Positions 1 through 9,343 of a DNA stretch of 64,000 nt are shown here, piece by piece. Below the pieces are notes generated by a model. That model worked only from the letters and a program-made list of their open reading frames with translations. It was not told the DNA's origin and did not search any database. A program made the position numbers and the translations under genes. The DNA is from Pseudomonas hormoni (GTDB lineage Bacteria; Pseudomonadota; Gammaproteobacteria; Pseudomonadales; Pseudomonadaceae): the NCBI RefSeq assembly GCF_018502625.1, contig NZ_CP075566.1, forward strand, positions 5,397,001-5,461,000. The letters are read 5' to 3'. Every line of letters begins with the position of its first letter. Position 1 is the first letter of the stretch.

Positions 1-25
1 GGGTTTGCGGGTTGTTGCTGGTCAT
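1..25 (-). CDS. spuC: Start of spuC, polyamine:pyruvate aminotransferase (partial)
   Basis: Only the first eight codons lie in the window; read leftward they give M-T-S-N-N-P-Q-T, which matches the N-terminus I remember for SpuC-type putrescine/polyamine-pyruvate transaminases of fluorescent pseudomonads. A strong ribosome binding site (AGGAGA on the minus strand, about positions 33-38) precedes the ATG. The gene lies just downstream of the spuB-like synthetase on the same strand, as expected for the spu operon. Identity rests on eight residues plus context, so it is an inference. Confidence 0.65.
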
Positions 26-51
26 GCGAATTCTCCTAAGATTCCAGTAAA

Positions 52-77
52 GGGCGCCGCCAAGTGCAGCGGCGCCC
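52..77. other. Intercistronic stem-loop between spuB-like gene and spuC
   Basis: Perfect 9-bp inverted repeat (GGGCGCCGC / GCGGCGCCC) with an 8-nt loop directly after the stop codon of the spuB-like gene. No T-tract follows in either direction, so it is unlikely to be a full terminator; a 3'-end-stabilising or attenuating hairpin inside the operon is more likely. Confidence 0.5.
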
Positions 78-83
78 GGCGCA

Positions 84-1442
84 TCAGACGGCGAAGAGCA
101 GGAATTCCCGCTCCCACGAACTGATCACGCGCTTGAAGTTTTCATGCTCGGCCCGCTTGACCGCGACGTAGCCAGTGATGAATTTCTTGCCCAGGTATTT
201 CTCGACAGTCGCGCTGTTTTCCATGCGTTCCAGCGCGTCTTCGATGGTCAGGGGCAGGCGCAGGTTGCGGCGTTCATAGCCACGCCCTACCACTGGCGCA
301 CTCGGGTTCAGGCCTTCGACCATGCCGATGTAACCGCAGAGCAGGCTCGCGGCAATCGCCAGGTACGGGTTGGCGTCGGCGCCCGGCAGGCGGTTTTCCA
401 CCCGACGGTTTTGTGGCCCCGCATCCGGAACCCGCAGGCCCACGGTGCGGTTCTCTTCGCCCCACTCCACGTTCACAGGTGCCGAAGTGTCCGGCAGGAA
501 GCGGCGGAACGAGTTCACGTTGGGCGCGAACAGCGGCAACAGCTCGGGGATCAGTTTCTGCAGGCCACCGATGTGGTTCAGGAACAACTGGCTCATGGTC
601 CCGTCTTCATTGGAGAAGACGTTCTTGCCGGTTTCCATGCAGATGATGCTCTGGTGCAAGTGCATCGCACTGCCCGGCTCGCCAGTCATGGGCTTGGCCA
701 TGAAGGTCGCCGCCACGTTGTGCTTGAGCGCGGCTTCGCGCATGGTGCGCTTGAAGATCAGGATCTGGTCGGCCAGGGACAGGGCATCACCGTGACGGAA
801 GTTGATTTCCATCTGCGCCGTGCCGTCCTCGTGGATCAGCGTGTCGAGGTCAAGTTCCTGCAGTTCGCACCAGTCGTAGACGTCTTCGAACAGCGGATCG
901 AATTCGTTCGCCGCTTCGATCGAGAACGACTGACGGCCGGTTTCCGGGCGCCCGGAACGGCCAATCGGCGGTTGCAACGGGTAGTCCGGGTCGTCGCTGC
1001 GCTTGGTCAGGTAAAACTCCATTTCCGGCGCCACGATCGGCTGCCAGCCTCTGTCGGCATAGAGTTTCAACACTTTCTTCAGCACGTTGCGCGGTGACAG
1101 CTCGATCGGGTTGCCTTGTTTGTCATAAGCGTCGTGGATCACCTGAGCGGTCGGCTCGATGGACCAGGGCACCACATACACCGCGTTCTGGTCGGGGCGG
1201 CAGATCATGTCGATGTCCGCCGGGTCGAGCAGTTCGTAATAGATGTCGTCTTCGACATAGTCGCCGGTCACGGTCTGCAACAGAACGCTCTCGGGCAGGC
1301 GCATGCCTTTCTCGGCAATGAACTTGTTGGTCGGCGAAATCTTGCCCCGGGTGATCCCGGTCAAGTCGGCGATCATGCATTCGACTTCTGTGATCTTGTG
1401 GTCTTTCAACCAATCGGTGAGCTGGTCGAGGTTGTGACTCAT
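84..1442 (-). CDS. spuB: Gamma-glutamylpolyamine synthetase (glutamine synthetase family, SpuB/PuuA type)
   Basis: A 452-residue protein of the glutamine synthetase superfamily. These enzymes ligate glutamate to putrescine or related polyamines with ATP, the first step of the gamma-glutamylation route of polyamine catabolism in the cytoplasm. Visible family features are the N-terminal beta-Grasp segment (MIADLTGITRGK near residue 25), the glutamate-site motif AMHLHQS and the C-terminal ATP/glutamate loop around NRTVGLRVPD. It lies immediately upstream of spuC and downstream of a spuA remnant on the same strand, so the order spuA(remnant)-spuB-spuC is kept. A second paralog lies divergently at 2139. 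Substrate preference among polyamines cannot be read from sequence. Confidence 0.85.
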   Translation of the reverse strand: MSHNLDQLTDWLKDHKITEVECMIADLTGITRGKISPTNKFIAEKGMRLPESVLLQTVTGDYVEDDIYYELLDPADIDMICRPDQNAVYVVPWSIEPTAQVIHDAYDKQGNPIELSPRNVLKKVLKLYADRGWQPIVAPEMEFYLTKRSDDPDYPLQPPIGRSGRPETGRQSFSIEAANEFDPLFEDVYDWCELQELDLDTLIHEDGTAQMEINFRHGDALSLADQILIFKRTMREAALKHNVAATFMAKPMTGEPGSAMHLHQSIICMETGKNVFSNEDGTMSQLFLNHIGGLQKLIPELLPLFAPNVNSFRRFLPDTSAPVNVEWGEENRTVGLRVPDAGPQNRRVENRLPGADANPYLAIAASLLCGYIGMVEGLNPSAPVVGRGYERRNLRLPLTIEDALERMENSATVEKYLGKKFITGYVAVKRAEHENFKRVISSWEREFLLFAV

Positions 1443-1479
1443 AAATGCCTCTTAGGCTGAGTTTCCTGACTCTTATAAG

Positions 1480-1860
1480 TCAGGCGTTGTTTGACGCGTG
1501 GGCGTCGCTTGATACAGATTGCCACTGCAATTGCCGCGCACAACTACCCACTCGGGTAATGGCGTGAGGGAGCGAGAGAAGATTAGCGCGTGCAGAATCA
1601 TGAGCAGCGGCCGACACGTTGGTCGGGCTGCCAAGGTAAAACCGTTCTATATTGAAAGGACAACCCGTAAAGAGAATGTCGTGCAGACCGTCCAGAATAT
1701 CGGACGGAGCCAGCCGGTTCGCCGGGGAAACAAGAGTCGACGGCACGCCTTTGGCAACACGGGCCTTGGCGTGGACGTAACGATCGCCACTGATGTGATA
1801 AGCATGCAGACCGATCTGCCTTGAGCAGATGGCGACGCCGATTAACGGCAGGCGAGACAT
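1480..1860 (-). pseudogene. spuA: Decayed spuA/puuD (gamma-glutamyl-GABA hydrolase) remnant
   Basis: The leftward frame opens MSRLPLIGVAICSRQIGLH and continues with recognisable SpuA/PuuD N-terminal signature (YHISGDRY, DILDGLHDILFTG, AHDSARANLLSLP). Intact family members are about 250 residues; this frame has 126 codons. The alignment to the family stops near residue 100, exactly before where the catalytic Cys segment (GICRGxQE) should be. A shifted frame then reads PLPEWVVVRGN, resembling the C-terminal HPEW motif, and the end of the original frame (SDAHASNNA) resembles the family C-terminus. I infer an internal deletion of roughly 100 codons plus substitutions, leaving both gene ends in place between spuI and spuB. 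It cannot be an active class-I amidotransferase because the nucleophile is missing. Confidence 0.75.
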
Positions 1861-2138
1861 GAAGCACCCCGGTATTATTGCTGTTATGGGTTTGAATCGA
1901 GCTTAGCCTTGTTCATTTTTTTACACAACACCCCCGTAAAAAATACAACACGGCCCGCTCAAGCCTGCGGGCGGCAAAGCGCTCAACGGCATAAAAACGC
2001 CCCAAAGTGCCTCAAAAAAGCCTCACGGGCGCTTTTTTAGGGCAAAAAAGGCCTCGCTTGACTTCGGCATGCCGTTCGGGTTGACTGAAACCCGAAGAGA
2101 TCAATGATTGATATTTTTAACAACAAAGGTGTTGCATC
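1861..2138. promoter_or_regulatory. Divergent promoter region between spuA remnant and spuI-like gene
   Basis: Gene-free AT-rich stretch between two divergent reading frames. It contains an imperfect terminator-like stem (AAAAACGCCC at 1993-2002 against GGGCGCTTTTTT at 2027-2038, one bulged base) and A/T tracts around 1915-1945. The rightward gene has a plausible ribosome site (AAAGGTG, about 2125-2131). I could not identify convincing -35/-10 or -24/-12 elements. Confidence 0.4.
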
Positions 2139-3515
2139 ATGTCGGTACCCCCGCGTGCCGTTCAGCTTAACGAAGCGAACGCGTTCCTTAAGGAACATCC
2201 TGAGGTTCTGTACGTTGACCTTCTGATTGCGGATATGAATGGTGTGGTGCGCGGCAAGCGCATTGAACGCACCAGTCTCCACAAGGTTTACGAGAAAGGC
2301 ATCAACCTGCCGGCCTCTCTATTTGCTCTGGATATCAATGGCTCGACGGTGGAAAGCACCGGCCTGGGCCTGGACATCGGCGATGCTGACCGAATCTGCT
2401 ATCCAATCCCTGACACCCTGTGCAATGAGCCCTGGCAGAAGCGCCCTACCGCGCAACTGTTGATGACCATGCACGAACTCGAAGGCCAGCCGTTTTTTGC
2501 CGACCCGCGAGAAGTGCTGGCCAATGTAGTGCGCAAGTTCGACGACATGGGCCTGACCATCTGCGCCGCGTTCGAACTGGAGTTCTACCTGATCGACCAG
2601 GAGAACGTGAACGGTCGTCCGCAACCGCCACGCTCGCCGGTATCCGGCAAACGCCCGCACTCGACTCAGGTTTACCTGATCGACGACCTCGACGAATACG
2701 TCGACTGCCTCCAGGACATTCTGGAAGGTGCGAAAGAGCAAGGCATCCCTGCCGACGCCATCGTCAAGGAAAGTGCCCCGGCGCAGTTCGAAGTGAACCT
2801 GCACCACGTGGCCGACCCGATCAAGGCCTGCGACTATGCGGTCCTGCTCAAGCGTCTGATCAAGAACATCGCCTACGACCATGAGATGGACACCACCTTC
2901 ATGGCCAAGCCTTACCCGGGCCAGGCGGGCAACGGTCTGCACGTACACATTTCGATTCTTGATAAAGATGGCAAAAACATTTTTGCCAGCGAGGATCCCG
3001 AGCAGAACGCCGCACTGCGTCACGCGATCGGCGGTGTGCTCGAGACCCTGCCGGCGCAGATGGCTTTCCTCTGCCCGAACGTCAACTCATACCGTCGTTT
3101 CGGCGCACAGTTCTACGTGCCGAACTCGCCGTGCTGGGGCCTGGACAACCGCACTGTGGCGATCCGCGTGCCGACCGGTTCTTCCGATGCCGTGCGCATC
3201 GAGCACCGCGTTGCCGGTGCCGACGCCAACCCGTATCTGTTGATGGCTTCGGTTCTGGCAGGCGTGCACCACGGCCTGACCAACAAGATCGAGCCGGGCG
3301 CTCCCGTGGAAGGCAACTCCTACGAGCAGAACGAGCAGAGCCTGCCGAACAACCTGCGTGATGCCTTGCGCGAGCTGGACGACAGCGAAGTCATGGCCAA
3401 GTACATCGATCCGAAATACATCGATATCTTCGTGGCCTGCAAGGAAAGTGAGCTGGAGGAGTTCGAACACTCCATCTCCGACCTTGAGTACAACTGGTAT
3501 CTGCATACCGTTTAA
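2139..3515 (+). CDS. spuI: Gamma-glutamylpolyamine synthetase paralog (glutamine synthetase family, SpuI/PuuA type)
   Basis: A 458-residue glutamine-synthetase-like protein. Features: N-terminal YVDLLIADMNGVVRGKRI segment, glutamate-binding GNGLHVHIS motif, and the C-terminal DNRTVAIRVP loop, followed by the conserved HRVAGADANPYL region. PuuA/SpuI-type enzymes make gamma-glutamyl-polyamines from glutamate, ATP and polyamine. It is transcribed away from the spuA remnant/spuB/spuC cluster, and this neighbourhood is why I use the name spuI. It is clearly diverged from the paralog at 84-1442, so the two probably differ in polyamine preference; that is inference. Confidence 0.8.
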   Translation: MSVPPRAVQLNEANAFLKEHPEVLYVDLLIADMNGVVRGKRIERTSLHKVYEKGINLPASLFALDINGSTVESTGLGLDIGDADRICYPIPDTLCNEPWQKRPTAQLLMTMHELEGQPFFADPREVLANVVRKFDDMGLTICAAFELEFYLIDQENVNGRPQPPRSPVSGKRPHSTQVYLIDDLDEYVDCLQDILEGAKEQGIPADAIVKESAPAQFEVNLHHVADPIKACDYAVLLKRLIKNIAYDHEMDTTFMAKPYPGQAGNGLHVHISILDKDGKNIFASEDPEQNAALRHAIGGVLETLPAQMAFLCPNVNSYRRFGAQFYVPNSPCWGLDNRTVAIRVPTGSSDAVRIEHRVAGADANPYLLMASVLAGVHHGLTNKIEPGAPVEGNSYEQNEQSLPNNLRDALRELDDSEVMAKYIDPKYIDIFVACKESELEEFEHSISDLEYNWYLHTV

Positions 3516-3527
3516 GCGATTGCAGTC

Positions 3528-3566
3528 AAAAAACGCCGCCGGCCTCACAGCCTGCGGCGTTTTTTT
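3528..3566 (+). terminator. Rho-independent terminator after spuI-like gene
   Basis: Stem AAAAAACGCCGC / GCGGCGTTTTTT with a 14-nt loop, ending in a T-tract, 13 nt after the stop codon at 3515. Confidence 0.85.
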
Positions 3567-3581
3567 ATGGCCGACATCAAA

Positions 3582-3719
3582 CCCTGTGGCGAGGAGCTTG
3601 CTCCCGCTGGGTCGCGAAGCGACCCCAAACCGGTCAATGCGGCGTGCCTGACAGAACCGCATTTCGGATTAAAGGGAGTCCTTCGGCCTCCAGCGGGAGC
3701 AAGCTCCCTCGCCACAGGG
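3582..3719. repeat. REPIN: inverted pair of GTGGCGAGG-type REP sequences
   Basis: Left arm CCTGTGGCGAGGAGCTTGCT and right arm its near-exact inverse (CCAGCGGGAGCAAGC... to ...GCCACAGGG), about 80 bp apart. The same family recurs at 15571, 31291 and 57355. The left arm lacks one G of the GAGGGAG consensus seen elsewhere. Confidence 0.85.
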
Positions 3720-3794
3720 ACTGTAGGCACCACAGGGGATATGGAACATCTGTCCGCTCTGCGTACAATGCCCGCTGCCCCGCAGGAGACTTAA

Positions 3795-4427
3795 ATGACC
3801 CGACTCGCCACGCCACGCAAACCCCGCGCCCGCAGCCAGGCCCGGATCGATTCGATACTCGATGCCGCCCGCACGCTGCTGGCTGCCGAAGGTGTGGCCA
3901 GCCTGTCGATCTACAGCGTCGCCGAACGCGCGGAGATTCCGCCTTCCTCCGTCTACCACTTCTTCGCCAGCGTCCCCGCCCTGCTTGAGGCCTTGACCGC
4001 CGACGTCCACGCCGCTTTCCGCGCCTGCCTGCAAGCGCCCATCGACCACGGCGCCCTCAACGGCTGGCGCGACCTGTCGCGGCTGGTGGAACAACGCATG
4101 CTCGAGATCTACGACGAAGACGCCGCCGCCCGCCAGTTGATCCTCGCCCAGCACGGTTTGACTGAGGTGACTCAGGCCGACCGTCAGCACGACATTGAAC
4201 TCGGCGACCTGATGCACAAACTCTTCGACCACCACTTCGAGCTGCCGACGCTGCCGAACGATGTCGATGTGTTTGCCCTGGCCATGGAACTCGGCGACCG
4301 CGTCTATGCGCGCTCGGTGCAACAACACGGACAGATCACCCCACGCATGGCCGAAGAAGGCATGCGGGTATTCGACGCCTATCTGGGCCTGTATTTGCCG
4401 CCCTACCTGCCCAAGCGCGACGCATAA
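3795..4427 (+). CDS. TetR-family transcriptional regulator
   Basis: A 210-residue protein with an N-terminal TetR helix-turn-helix: RIDSILDAARTLLAAEG (helix 1), then SIYSVAERAEIPPSSVYHFF with the usual VYxxF recognition helix end, at about residues 17-55. The rest is an all-helical ligand domain without obvious signature. Start chosen at the ATG preceded by GCAGGAGACTTAA. The following gene begins 15 nt after the stop and is probably co-transcribed, so it is the best candidate partner; the ligand and target are unknown. Confidence 0.85.
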   Translation: MTRLATPRKPRARSQARIDSILDAARTLLAAEGVASLSIYSVAERAEIPPSSVYHFFASVPALLEALTADVHAAFRACLQAPIDHGALNGWRDLSRLVEQRMLEIYDEDAAARQLILAQHGLTEVTQADRQHDIELGDLMHKLFDHHFELPTLPNDVDVFALAMELGDRVYARSVQQHGQITPRMAEEGMRVFDAYLGLYLPPYLPKRDA

Positions 4428-4442
4428 CGCAACGAGGTGTTC

Positions 4443-5207
4443 ATGGCGAACGTTCCAGACAACTACCTTGGCGTGTGGCAACGACGCCTGATCAAATTCC
4501 AGTCGGGACGCGTCGACAGCGAAACGACTGTCTACTGGCTGCAAACCCCGCGTTTGTTTGCCGACCTGCGCATCCCGCCGGCAAAGCTTGCGGCGCTGCC
4601 GCTGGAGCAACTGAGTCACGCTGATTTACTGATCCTGAGCGAGCAAAAAGGCTTCGCCGGTGTAACCGAGGTCAACGGCGACATTTGCCAGTGGCATCGC
4701 AAACTCGACTACCAGCCCGTCAGCACCGAAGAAGACATCGGGCGCATGCATTTTGAAACCAGCGAACGCCTGGTCGAAACCGCCCTGGACGACAGCTACT
4801 ACGAGATCTGGGAGCGGCTGCCGGACTCTCGCGGCACCTGTCGCGGTCAGTGGTTGCAGGCGGTCGATGACCCGACGCGCGTTGCCTGCCTGGTGCTGGC
4901 CGGTGACTACTTTCTGTTCGCCGCCAGCCGCGCCGTCGCGCTGACACCTGGCGGACATTTACGCGAACACATCGACTCGGCCACCGCTCAGCCGCGGCTT
5001 GCCTGCGAACTGTCCTTTGGCCGTCACCACGCCGGACAATCGCCGTGGCACATTGACTATTCCACACTGCCGATGCAGGTCGGCAAGCCATTGTTGCCGG
5101 CAGCCATCGATCCAGACGCCAGCGAGCTATTCAGCGACCCACGCCTGTTGTCTTCACTCGGCACCTACGCGCCCGCCGCCGGTTGGCGCTGCGCACCCGA
5201 GCCCTGA
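4443..5207 (+). CDS. Conserved hypothetical protein (YLGVWQR, HRI1-like fold suspected)
   Basis: A 254-residue soluble protein without signal peptide or membrane segments. It opens MANVPDNYLGVWQRRLIKF, and a later RMHFETSERLVE / YYEIWERL segment suggests a repeated lipocalin-like beta-barrel half, reminding me of HRI1-type proteins; I am not sure of that. I chose ATG 4443 over the in-frame GTG 4437 because AACGAGG lies at the right distance. It follows the TetR gene closely. Function unknown. Confidence 0.65.
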   Translation: MANVPDNYLGVWQRRLIKFQSGRVDSETTVYWLQTPRLFADLRIPPAKLAALPLEQLSHADLLILSEQKGFAGVTEVNGDICQWHRKLDYQPVSTEEDIGRMHFETSERLVETALDDSYYEIWERLPDSRGTCRGQWLQAVDDPTRVACLVLAGDYFLFAASRAVALTPGGHLREHIDSATAQPRLACELSFGRHHAGQSPWHIDYSTLPMQVGKPLLPAAIDPDASELFSDPRLLSSLGTYAPAAGWRCAPEP

Positions 5208-5219
5208 ACACCCGCGCAT

Positions 5220-5254
5220 AAAAAACCCCGAAGGGTTCAAACCCTTCGGGGTTG
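5220..5254 (-). terminator. Terminator of the ssu operon
   Basis: Long inverted repeat AACCCCGAAGGGTT / AACCCTTCGGGGTT. Read leftward it ends in a run of six T (A-run at 5220-5225 on the plus strand) 17 nt after the ssuF stop. It may also stop rightward transcripts from the hypothetical gene ending at 5207. Confidence 0.8.
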
Positions 5255-5270
5255 AGCACAATGCACGCCC

Positions 5271-5486
5271 TTACAACTTGGCGATCGACACCTCGGTGGA
5301 TTTCACAAACGCGATCACTTCGCTGCCGACCACGAGTTCCAGCTCTTTCACCGAGCGAGTCGTGATCACTGAAGTGACGATGCCGGAAGCAGTCTGCACG
5401 TCGATTTCCGACAGCACGTCACCCAATACGATTTCCTTGATCGAGCCTTTGAACTGGTTACGAACGTTGATGGCCTTGATAGTCAT
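5271..5486 (-). CDS. ssuF: SsuF, molbindin (molybdopterin-binding/TOBE-type small protein)
   Basis: A 71-residue protein consisting of one Mop/TOBE domain (AINVRNQFKGSIKEIV... TTRSVKELELVVGSEVIAFVKSTEVSI). Single Mop domains oligomerise and bind molybdate or similar oxyanions. In P. putida the last gene of ssuEADCBF encodes such a protein and is needed for use of some organosulfur compounds (established for that operon). Here it is the last gene of the same array, 33 nt downstream of ssuB, and is followed by a terminator. Confidence 0.85.
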   Translation of the reverse strand: MTIKAINVRNQFKGSIKEIVLGDVLSEIDVQTASGIVTSVITTRSVKELELVVGSEVIAFVKSTEVSIAKL

Positions 5487-5519
5487 GATGTTGATTCCTG
5501 TCGTTGGAGGAGGCTTGAG

Positions 5520-6326
5520 TTATTGAGCCCAACGCAATTGCGTAGGCAAGGGTGAAACAGGTTCCGGTGCCGGCGGTTCGCCGGGCAGTGCGAGGACGCG
5601 ATTGAGGACTTCGGTTTCCAGCGCCGCCAGCCGATGGGAACCCCGAACCCGAGGGCGCGGCAGTTCCACGTGCAGGTCGAGGCCGACTTCGCCCTCTTCG
5701 ATCAGGATCACCCGATCGGCAATCGCCACCGCTTCGCTGACATCGTGGGTCACCAGCAACACGGTAAAACCGTGCTTTTGCCAGAGCCGCTCGATCAGTT
5801 GCTGCATTTCAATTCGGGTCAGTGCATCCAGTGCACCCAGCGGTTCGTCGAGCAACAGCAAGCGCGGTTGATGGATCAGCGCGCGGGCCAGGGCCACACG
5901 TTGCTTCTGTCCGCCGGACAGCGCCGCTGGCCATTCATTGGCGCGGTCCGCCAGGCCGACTGACTCCAGCGCTTCCAATGCCTGCGGACGCCAGTTGCCC
6001 TTGAGCCCGAGGCCGACGTTGTCGATGACCTTTTTCCATGGCAGCAAACGCGCTTCCTGGAACATCAGCCGGGTGTCTTCCCGTGCATCGCTCAGCGGCG
6101 CGGAACCGGCGAGCAATTCACCACCCGTCGGTTTATCGAGACCGGCGAGCAACCGCAGCAAGGTACTTTTGCCGCAACCGCTACGACCGACCACGGCGAC
6201 GAACTGGCCGGCCGGAATGTGCAGATCGATCTCACGCAGCACCTGCCGCGAGCCGAAGGTTTTTTGCAGCTTGCGCACCACCAGCGGAATCCCGCGCAGC
6301 AGGCGTGGAGGTTGTTGAGCCGTCAT
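5520..6326 (-). CDS. ssuB: Aliphatic sulfonate ABC transporter ATP-binding protein
   Basis: A 268-residue ABC ATPase. Walker [12 protein letters not shown], signature [15 protein letters not shown], Walker [13 protein letters not shown] and switch His in [10 protein letters not shown] are all present. It energises sulfonate uptake with SsuA and SsuC at the inner membrane. I moved the start to ATG 6326, preceded by GGGAGGTG; this ATG overlaps the ssuC stop codon by 3 nt, which suggests translational coupling. A longer upstream frame exists but would run into ssuC. Confidence 0.92.
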   Translation of the reverse strand: MTAQQPPRLLRGIPLVVRKLQKTFGSRQVLREIDLHIPAGQFVAVVGRSGCGKSTLLRLLAGLDKPTGGELLAGSAPLSDAREDTRLMFQEARLLPWKKVIDNVGLGLKGNWRPQALEALESVGLADRANEWPAALSGGQKQRVALARALIHQPRLLLLDEPLGALDALTRIEMQQLIERLWQKHGFTVLLVTHDVSEAVAIADRVILIEEGEVGLDLHVELPRPRVRGSHRLAALETEVLNRVLALPGEPPAPEPVSPLPTQLRWAQ

Positions 6327-7105
6327 GCCGCACCTCCCTTGGCAACCTGATACGCCGGATGCCAGCGCAGCCACACACGTTCAAGTCCACGGGCCGCGAG
6401 GTCGGCGAGTTTGCCGAGCACCGCGTACATCAGAATCGCAAGCACCACCACGTCGGTCTGCAAAAACTCCCGCGCATTCATTGCCAGGTATCCGATGCCC
6501 GAACTCGCGGAAATGGTTTCAGCGACGATCAAGGTCAGCCACATGAAGCCCAGTGCGAAGCGCACGCCGACCAGAATCGAAGGCAACGCACCCGGCAGAA
6601 TCACCTGACGGAACAGGCTGAAACCGGACAGGCCATAACTGCGCGCCATCTCCACCAGCGCCGGGTCGACGTTGCGAATGCCGTGGTAGGTGTTGAGGTA
6701 GATCGGGAACAAGGTGCCCAACGCCACCAGAAAAATCTTCGCCGACTCGTCGATGCCGAACCACAGGATCACCAGCGGAATCAGCGCCAGATGTGGCACG
6801 TTGCGGATCATTTGCACCGAACTGTCGAGCAGGCGTTCGCCCCATTTCGACAGACCGGTGATGAAGCCCAGTGCCAGGCCGATACCGCCGCCGATGGTGA
6901 AGCCCAGCGCTGCTCGCCAGCCGCTGATCGCCAGGTGTGTCCAGATTTCGCCGCTGCGCACCAGGCTCACGCCGGCTTCGATCACCGCGATGGGCGCCGG
7001 CAGAATCCGCGTCGACAACCAGCCCGCCGACACCGACAACTGCCACACCGCCACCAGCAAAACCGGCAACGTCCAGGGCGCAAGGTTGTGGATGATTCTC
7101 TTCAT
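6323..7105 (-). CDS. ssuC: Aliphatic sulfonate ABC transporter permease
   Basis: A 260-residue integral membrane permease of the BPD_transp_1 family with about six hydrophobic segments. The EAA-type loop facing the ATPase is visible as [21 protein letters not shown] near residues 155-175. It forms the membrane channel for SsuA-delivered sulfonates. Start taken at the ATG of [11 protein letters not shown], 8 nt after the ssuD stop codon; longer in-frame extension overlaps ssuD and is not needed. Confidence 0.92.
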   Translation of the reverse strand: MKRIIHNLAPWTLPVLLVAVWQLSVSAGWLSTRILPAPIAVIEAGVSLVRSGEIWTHLAISGWRAALGFTIGGGIGLALGFITGLSKWGERLLDSSVQMIRNVPHLALIPLVILWFGIDESAKIFLVALGTLFPIYLNTYHGIRNVDPALVEMARSYGLSGFSLFRQVILPGALPSILVGVRFALGFMWLTLIVAETISASSGIGYLAMNAREFLQTDVVVLAILMYAVLGKLADLAARGLERVWLRWHPAYQVAKGGAA

Positions 7106-7113
7106 GGCGCGCC

Positions 7114-8262
7114 TCAGCTCTGGGACGCGGCTTTGGGAAGGATGTCGTTGGCGACCATCTCGCCGAACGGGCTGACGTAATTCGTACCCTTGGGCAGTTC
7201 CGGCCGCTCGATGTCGAGGTGCGGGAACAGCAATTCCGCGACGCGGTACGACTCTTCGAGGTGCGGATAACCGGAGAAGATGAAGGTGTCGATGCCCAGG
7301 TCCGCGTATTCCTTCACGCGGGCGGCCACGGTCGGACCGTCGCCGACCAGTGCGGTGCCGGCACCGCCACGCACCAGGCCAACACCGGCCCACAGGTTGG
7401 GGCTGACTTCCAGATTGTCGCGGCTACCGCCATGCAATGCCGCCATGCGTTGCTGACCGACGGAATCGAAACGCGCCAGGGAAGCCTGGGCACGGGCGAT
7501 GGTCTCGTCGTCCAGGTGCGAGATCAGTCGATCTGCCGCTTGCCACGCTTCAGCGTTGGTTTCACGAACGATCACATGCAGGCGAATGCCGAAGCGAACG
7601 GTGCGGCCGAGCTTCGCGGCTTTGGCTCGAACCTGTTCGATTTTTTCAGCGACGGCGGCCGGTGGCTCGCCCCAGGTCAGGACCATTTCCACTTGCTCTG
7701 CCGCGAGGTCTTGCGCCGCTTCCGAAGAGCCGCCGAAGTACAGCGGCGGACGCGGTTGCTGGATCGGCGGATAGAGCAACTTGGCGCCCTTCACGCTGAT
7801 GTGCTGACCGTCGTAATCAACGGTTTCGCCTTCCAGCACGCGGCGCCAGATGCGGGTGAATTCCACCGAGGCTTGATAGCGTTCTTCGTGGGTCAGGAAC
7901 AAACCGTCGCCGGCCAATTCTTCCGGGTCGCCGCCGGTCACCAGGTTGAACAGCGCACGACCGCCGGACAGACGATCCAGCGTCGCCGCCTGACGCGCAG
8001 CGACCGTCGGGGAAATGATCCCGGGGCGCAGGGCGACAAGGAATTTCAGACGCTGGGTCACCGGGATCAGCGACGCCGCCACCAGCCACGAGTCTTCGCA
8101 CGAGCGGCCGGTGGGAATCAGCACCCCGCCGAAGCCCAGGCGATCCGCTGCTTGCGCGACTTGTTGCAGATAACCGTGGTCGACGGCGCGAGCGCCTTCG
8201 GCGGTGCCAAGGTAATGGCCGTCGCCGTGGGTAGGCAGGAACCAGAAGATATTGAGGCTCAT
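7114..8262 (-). CDS. ssuD: FMNH2-dependent alkanesulfonate monooxygenase
   Basis: A 382-residue luciferase-like flavin monooxygenase that releases sulfite from C1 to long-chain alkanesulfonates using FMNH2 made by SsuE. N-terminus [19 protein letters not shown] and the later [11 protein letters not shown] and [14 protein letters not shown] segments are characteristic of SsuD. Start chosen at ATG 8262 with CCAAGGAGACC upstream; length matches the family (about 380). Lies between ssuA and ssuC on the same strand. Confidence 0.95.
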   Translation of the reverse strand: MSLNIFWFLPTHGDGHYLGTAEGARAVDHGYLQQVAQAADRLGFGGVLIPTGRSCEDSWLVAASLIPVTQRLKFLVALRPGIISPTVAARQAATLDRLSGGRALFNLVTGGDPEELAGDGLFLTHEERYQASVEFTRIWRRVLEGETVDYDGQHISVKGAKLLYPPIQQPRPPLYFGGSSEAAQDLAAEQVEMVLTWGEPPAAVAEKIEQVRAKAAKLGRTVRFGIRLHVIVRETNAEAWQAADRLISHLDDETIARAQASLARFDSVGQQRMAALHGGSRDNLEVSPNLWAGVGLVRGGAGTALVGDGPTVAARVKEYADLGIDTFIFSGYPHLEESYRVAELLFPHLDIERPELPKGTNYVSPFGEMVANDILPKAASQS

Positions 8263-8287
8263 GGAGTGGTCTCCTTGGGGAATCGAA

Positions 8288-9253
8288 TTACTGCGCTTTG
8301 GCAACGGCTGCCGGTGGCGTCCAGATCACGTCTTTGATGCTCAGCTGTTTCGGAATCAGCTTGAGCTGGTAGAAGCTGTCGGCAATTTTCTGCTGGGCAG
8401 CGACCACTTCAGGGGTCAGGAACAGTGCGCCGAAGCCCTGGCGTTTCACCGAGGTCAGGGTGATGTCCGCCGGCAGGCCGAGCAGTGGCGAAACCTGTTT
8501 GGTCACGTCTTCCGGGTTGGCCTTGGACCACTCACCGACGGCGCGCACTTCTTCCACGAGGGTCTTGATCACCTCAGGATTTTTCTGTGCGTAAGGTTTG
8601 GTCGCCAGGTAGAACTGGTGGTTGTCGACGATGCCTTGGCCATCGCGCAGGGTGTGCGCTTGCAGCTGCTGTTCGGCGGCCGCCTGGTACGGATCCCAGA
8701 TCACCCAGGCATCGACACTGCCACGTTCGAACGCGGCGCGGGCATCGGCCGGCGGCAGGAAAACGGTCTGGATGTCGGTGTATTTGAGGCCGGCGTCTTC
8801 AAGCGCGCGGACCAGCAGGTAGTGAACGTTGGAGCCTTTGTTGAGCACGACTTTCTTGCCCTTGAGGTCCTTCACCGATTTGATCGGCGAGTCCTTCGGC
8901 ACCAGGATCGCTTCGCTGTGGGGCGCTGGCGGTTCGTAGGCGACGTAGAGCAGATCGGCACCCGCCGCTTGAGCAAATACCGGAGGCGTTTCGCCGGTGA
9001 CACCGAAGTCGATGGAGCCGACGTTCAAACCTTCAAGCAGCTGTGGGCCGCCGGGGAATTCAGTCCATTGCACGTCCACGCCTTGGGCGGCGAGGCGTTT
9101 TTCCAGCGTGCCTTTGGCTTTGAGCAGCACCAGCGTGCCGTACTTTTGATAACCGATCCGAAGGGTCTCGGCCTGAGCTTGAGTAATGGCGCCGAAGGAC
9201 ACAGCCGCAACAAACAGAGCGACCAGACCACGACGCAAAATGACAGTGCGCAT
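8288..9253 (-). CDS. ssuA: Aliphatic sulfonate-binding periplasmic protein
   Basis: A 321-residue periplasmic binding protein of the NMT1/SsuA family. The Sec signal peptide is [20 protein letters not shown]... ending near AQAE (about residue 28), followed by [18 protein letters not shown]. It delivers alkanesulfonates to SsuBC. Start placed at ATG 9253, preceded by AAGGAGAGCG; the upstream in-frame extension is not needed. First of the transporter genes after ssuE. Confidence 0.93.
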   Translation of the reverse strand: MRTVILRRGLVALFVAAVSFGAITQAQAETLRIGYQKYGTLVLLKAKGTLEKRLAAQGVDVQWTEFPGGPQLLEGLNVGSIDFGVTGETPPVFAQAAGADLLYVAYEPPAPHSEAILVPKDSPIKSVKDLKGKKVVLNKGSNVHYLLVRALEDAGLKYTDIQTVFLPPADARAAFERGSVDAWVIWDPYQAAAEQQLQAHTLRDGQGIVDNHQFYLATKPYAQKNPEVIKTLVEEVRAVGEWSKANPEDVTKQVSPLLGLPADITLTSVKRQGFGALFLTPEVVAAQQKIADSFYQLKLIPKQLSIKDVIWTPPAAVAKAQ

Positions 9254-9343
9254 AGCGCTCTCCTTTTTGCAGTTGGGTTTTGGCTGCACCTGCTTGACCG
9301 TTGACGGCTGAGTAAGGTGAGTACTTCAGAATTCGGGTGTGGC

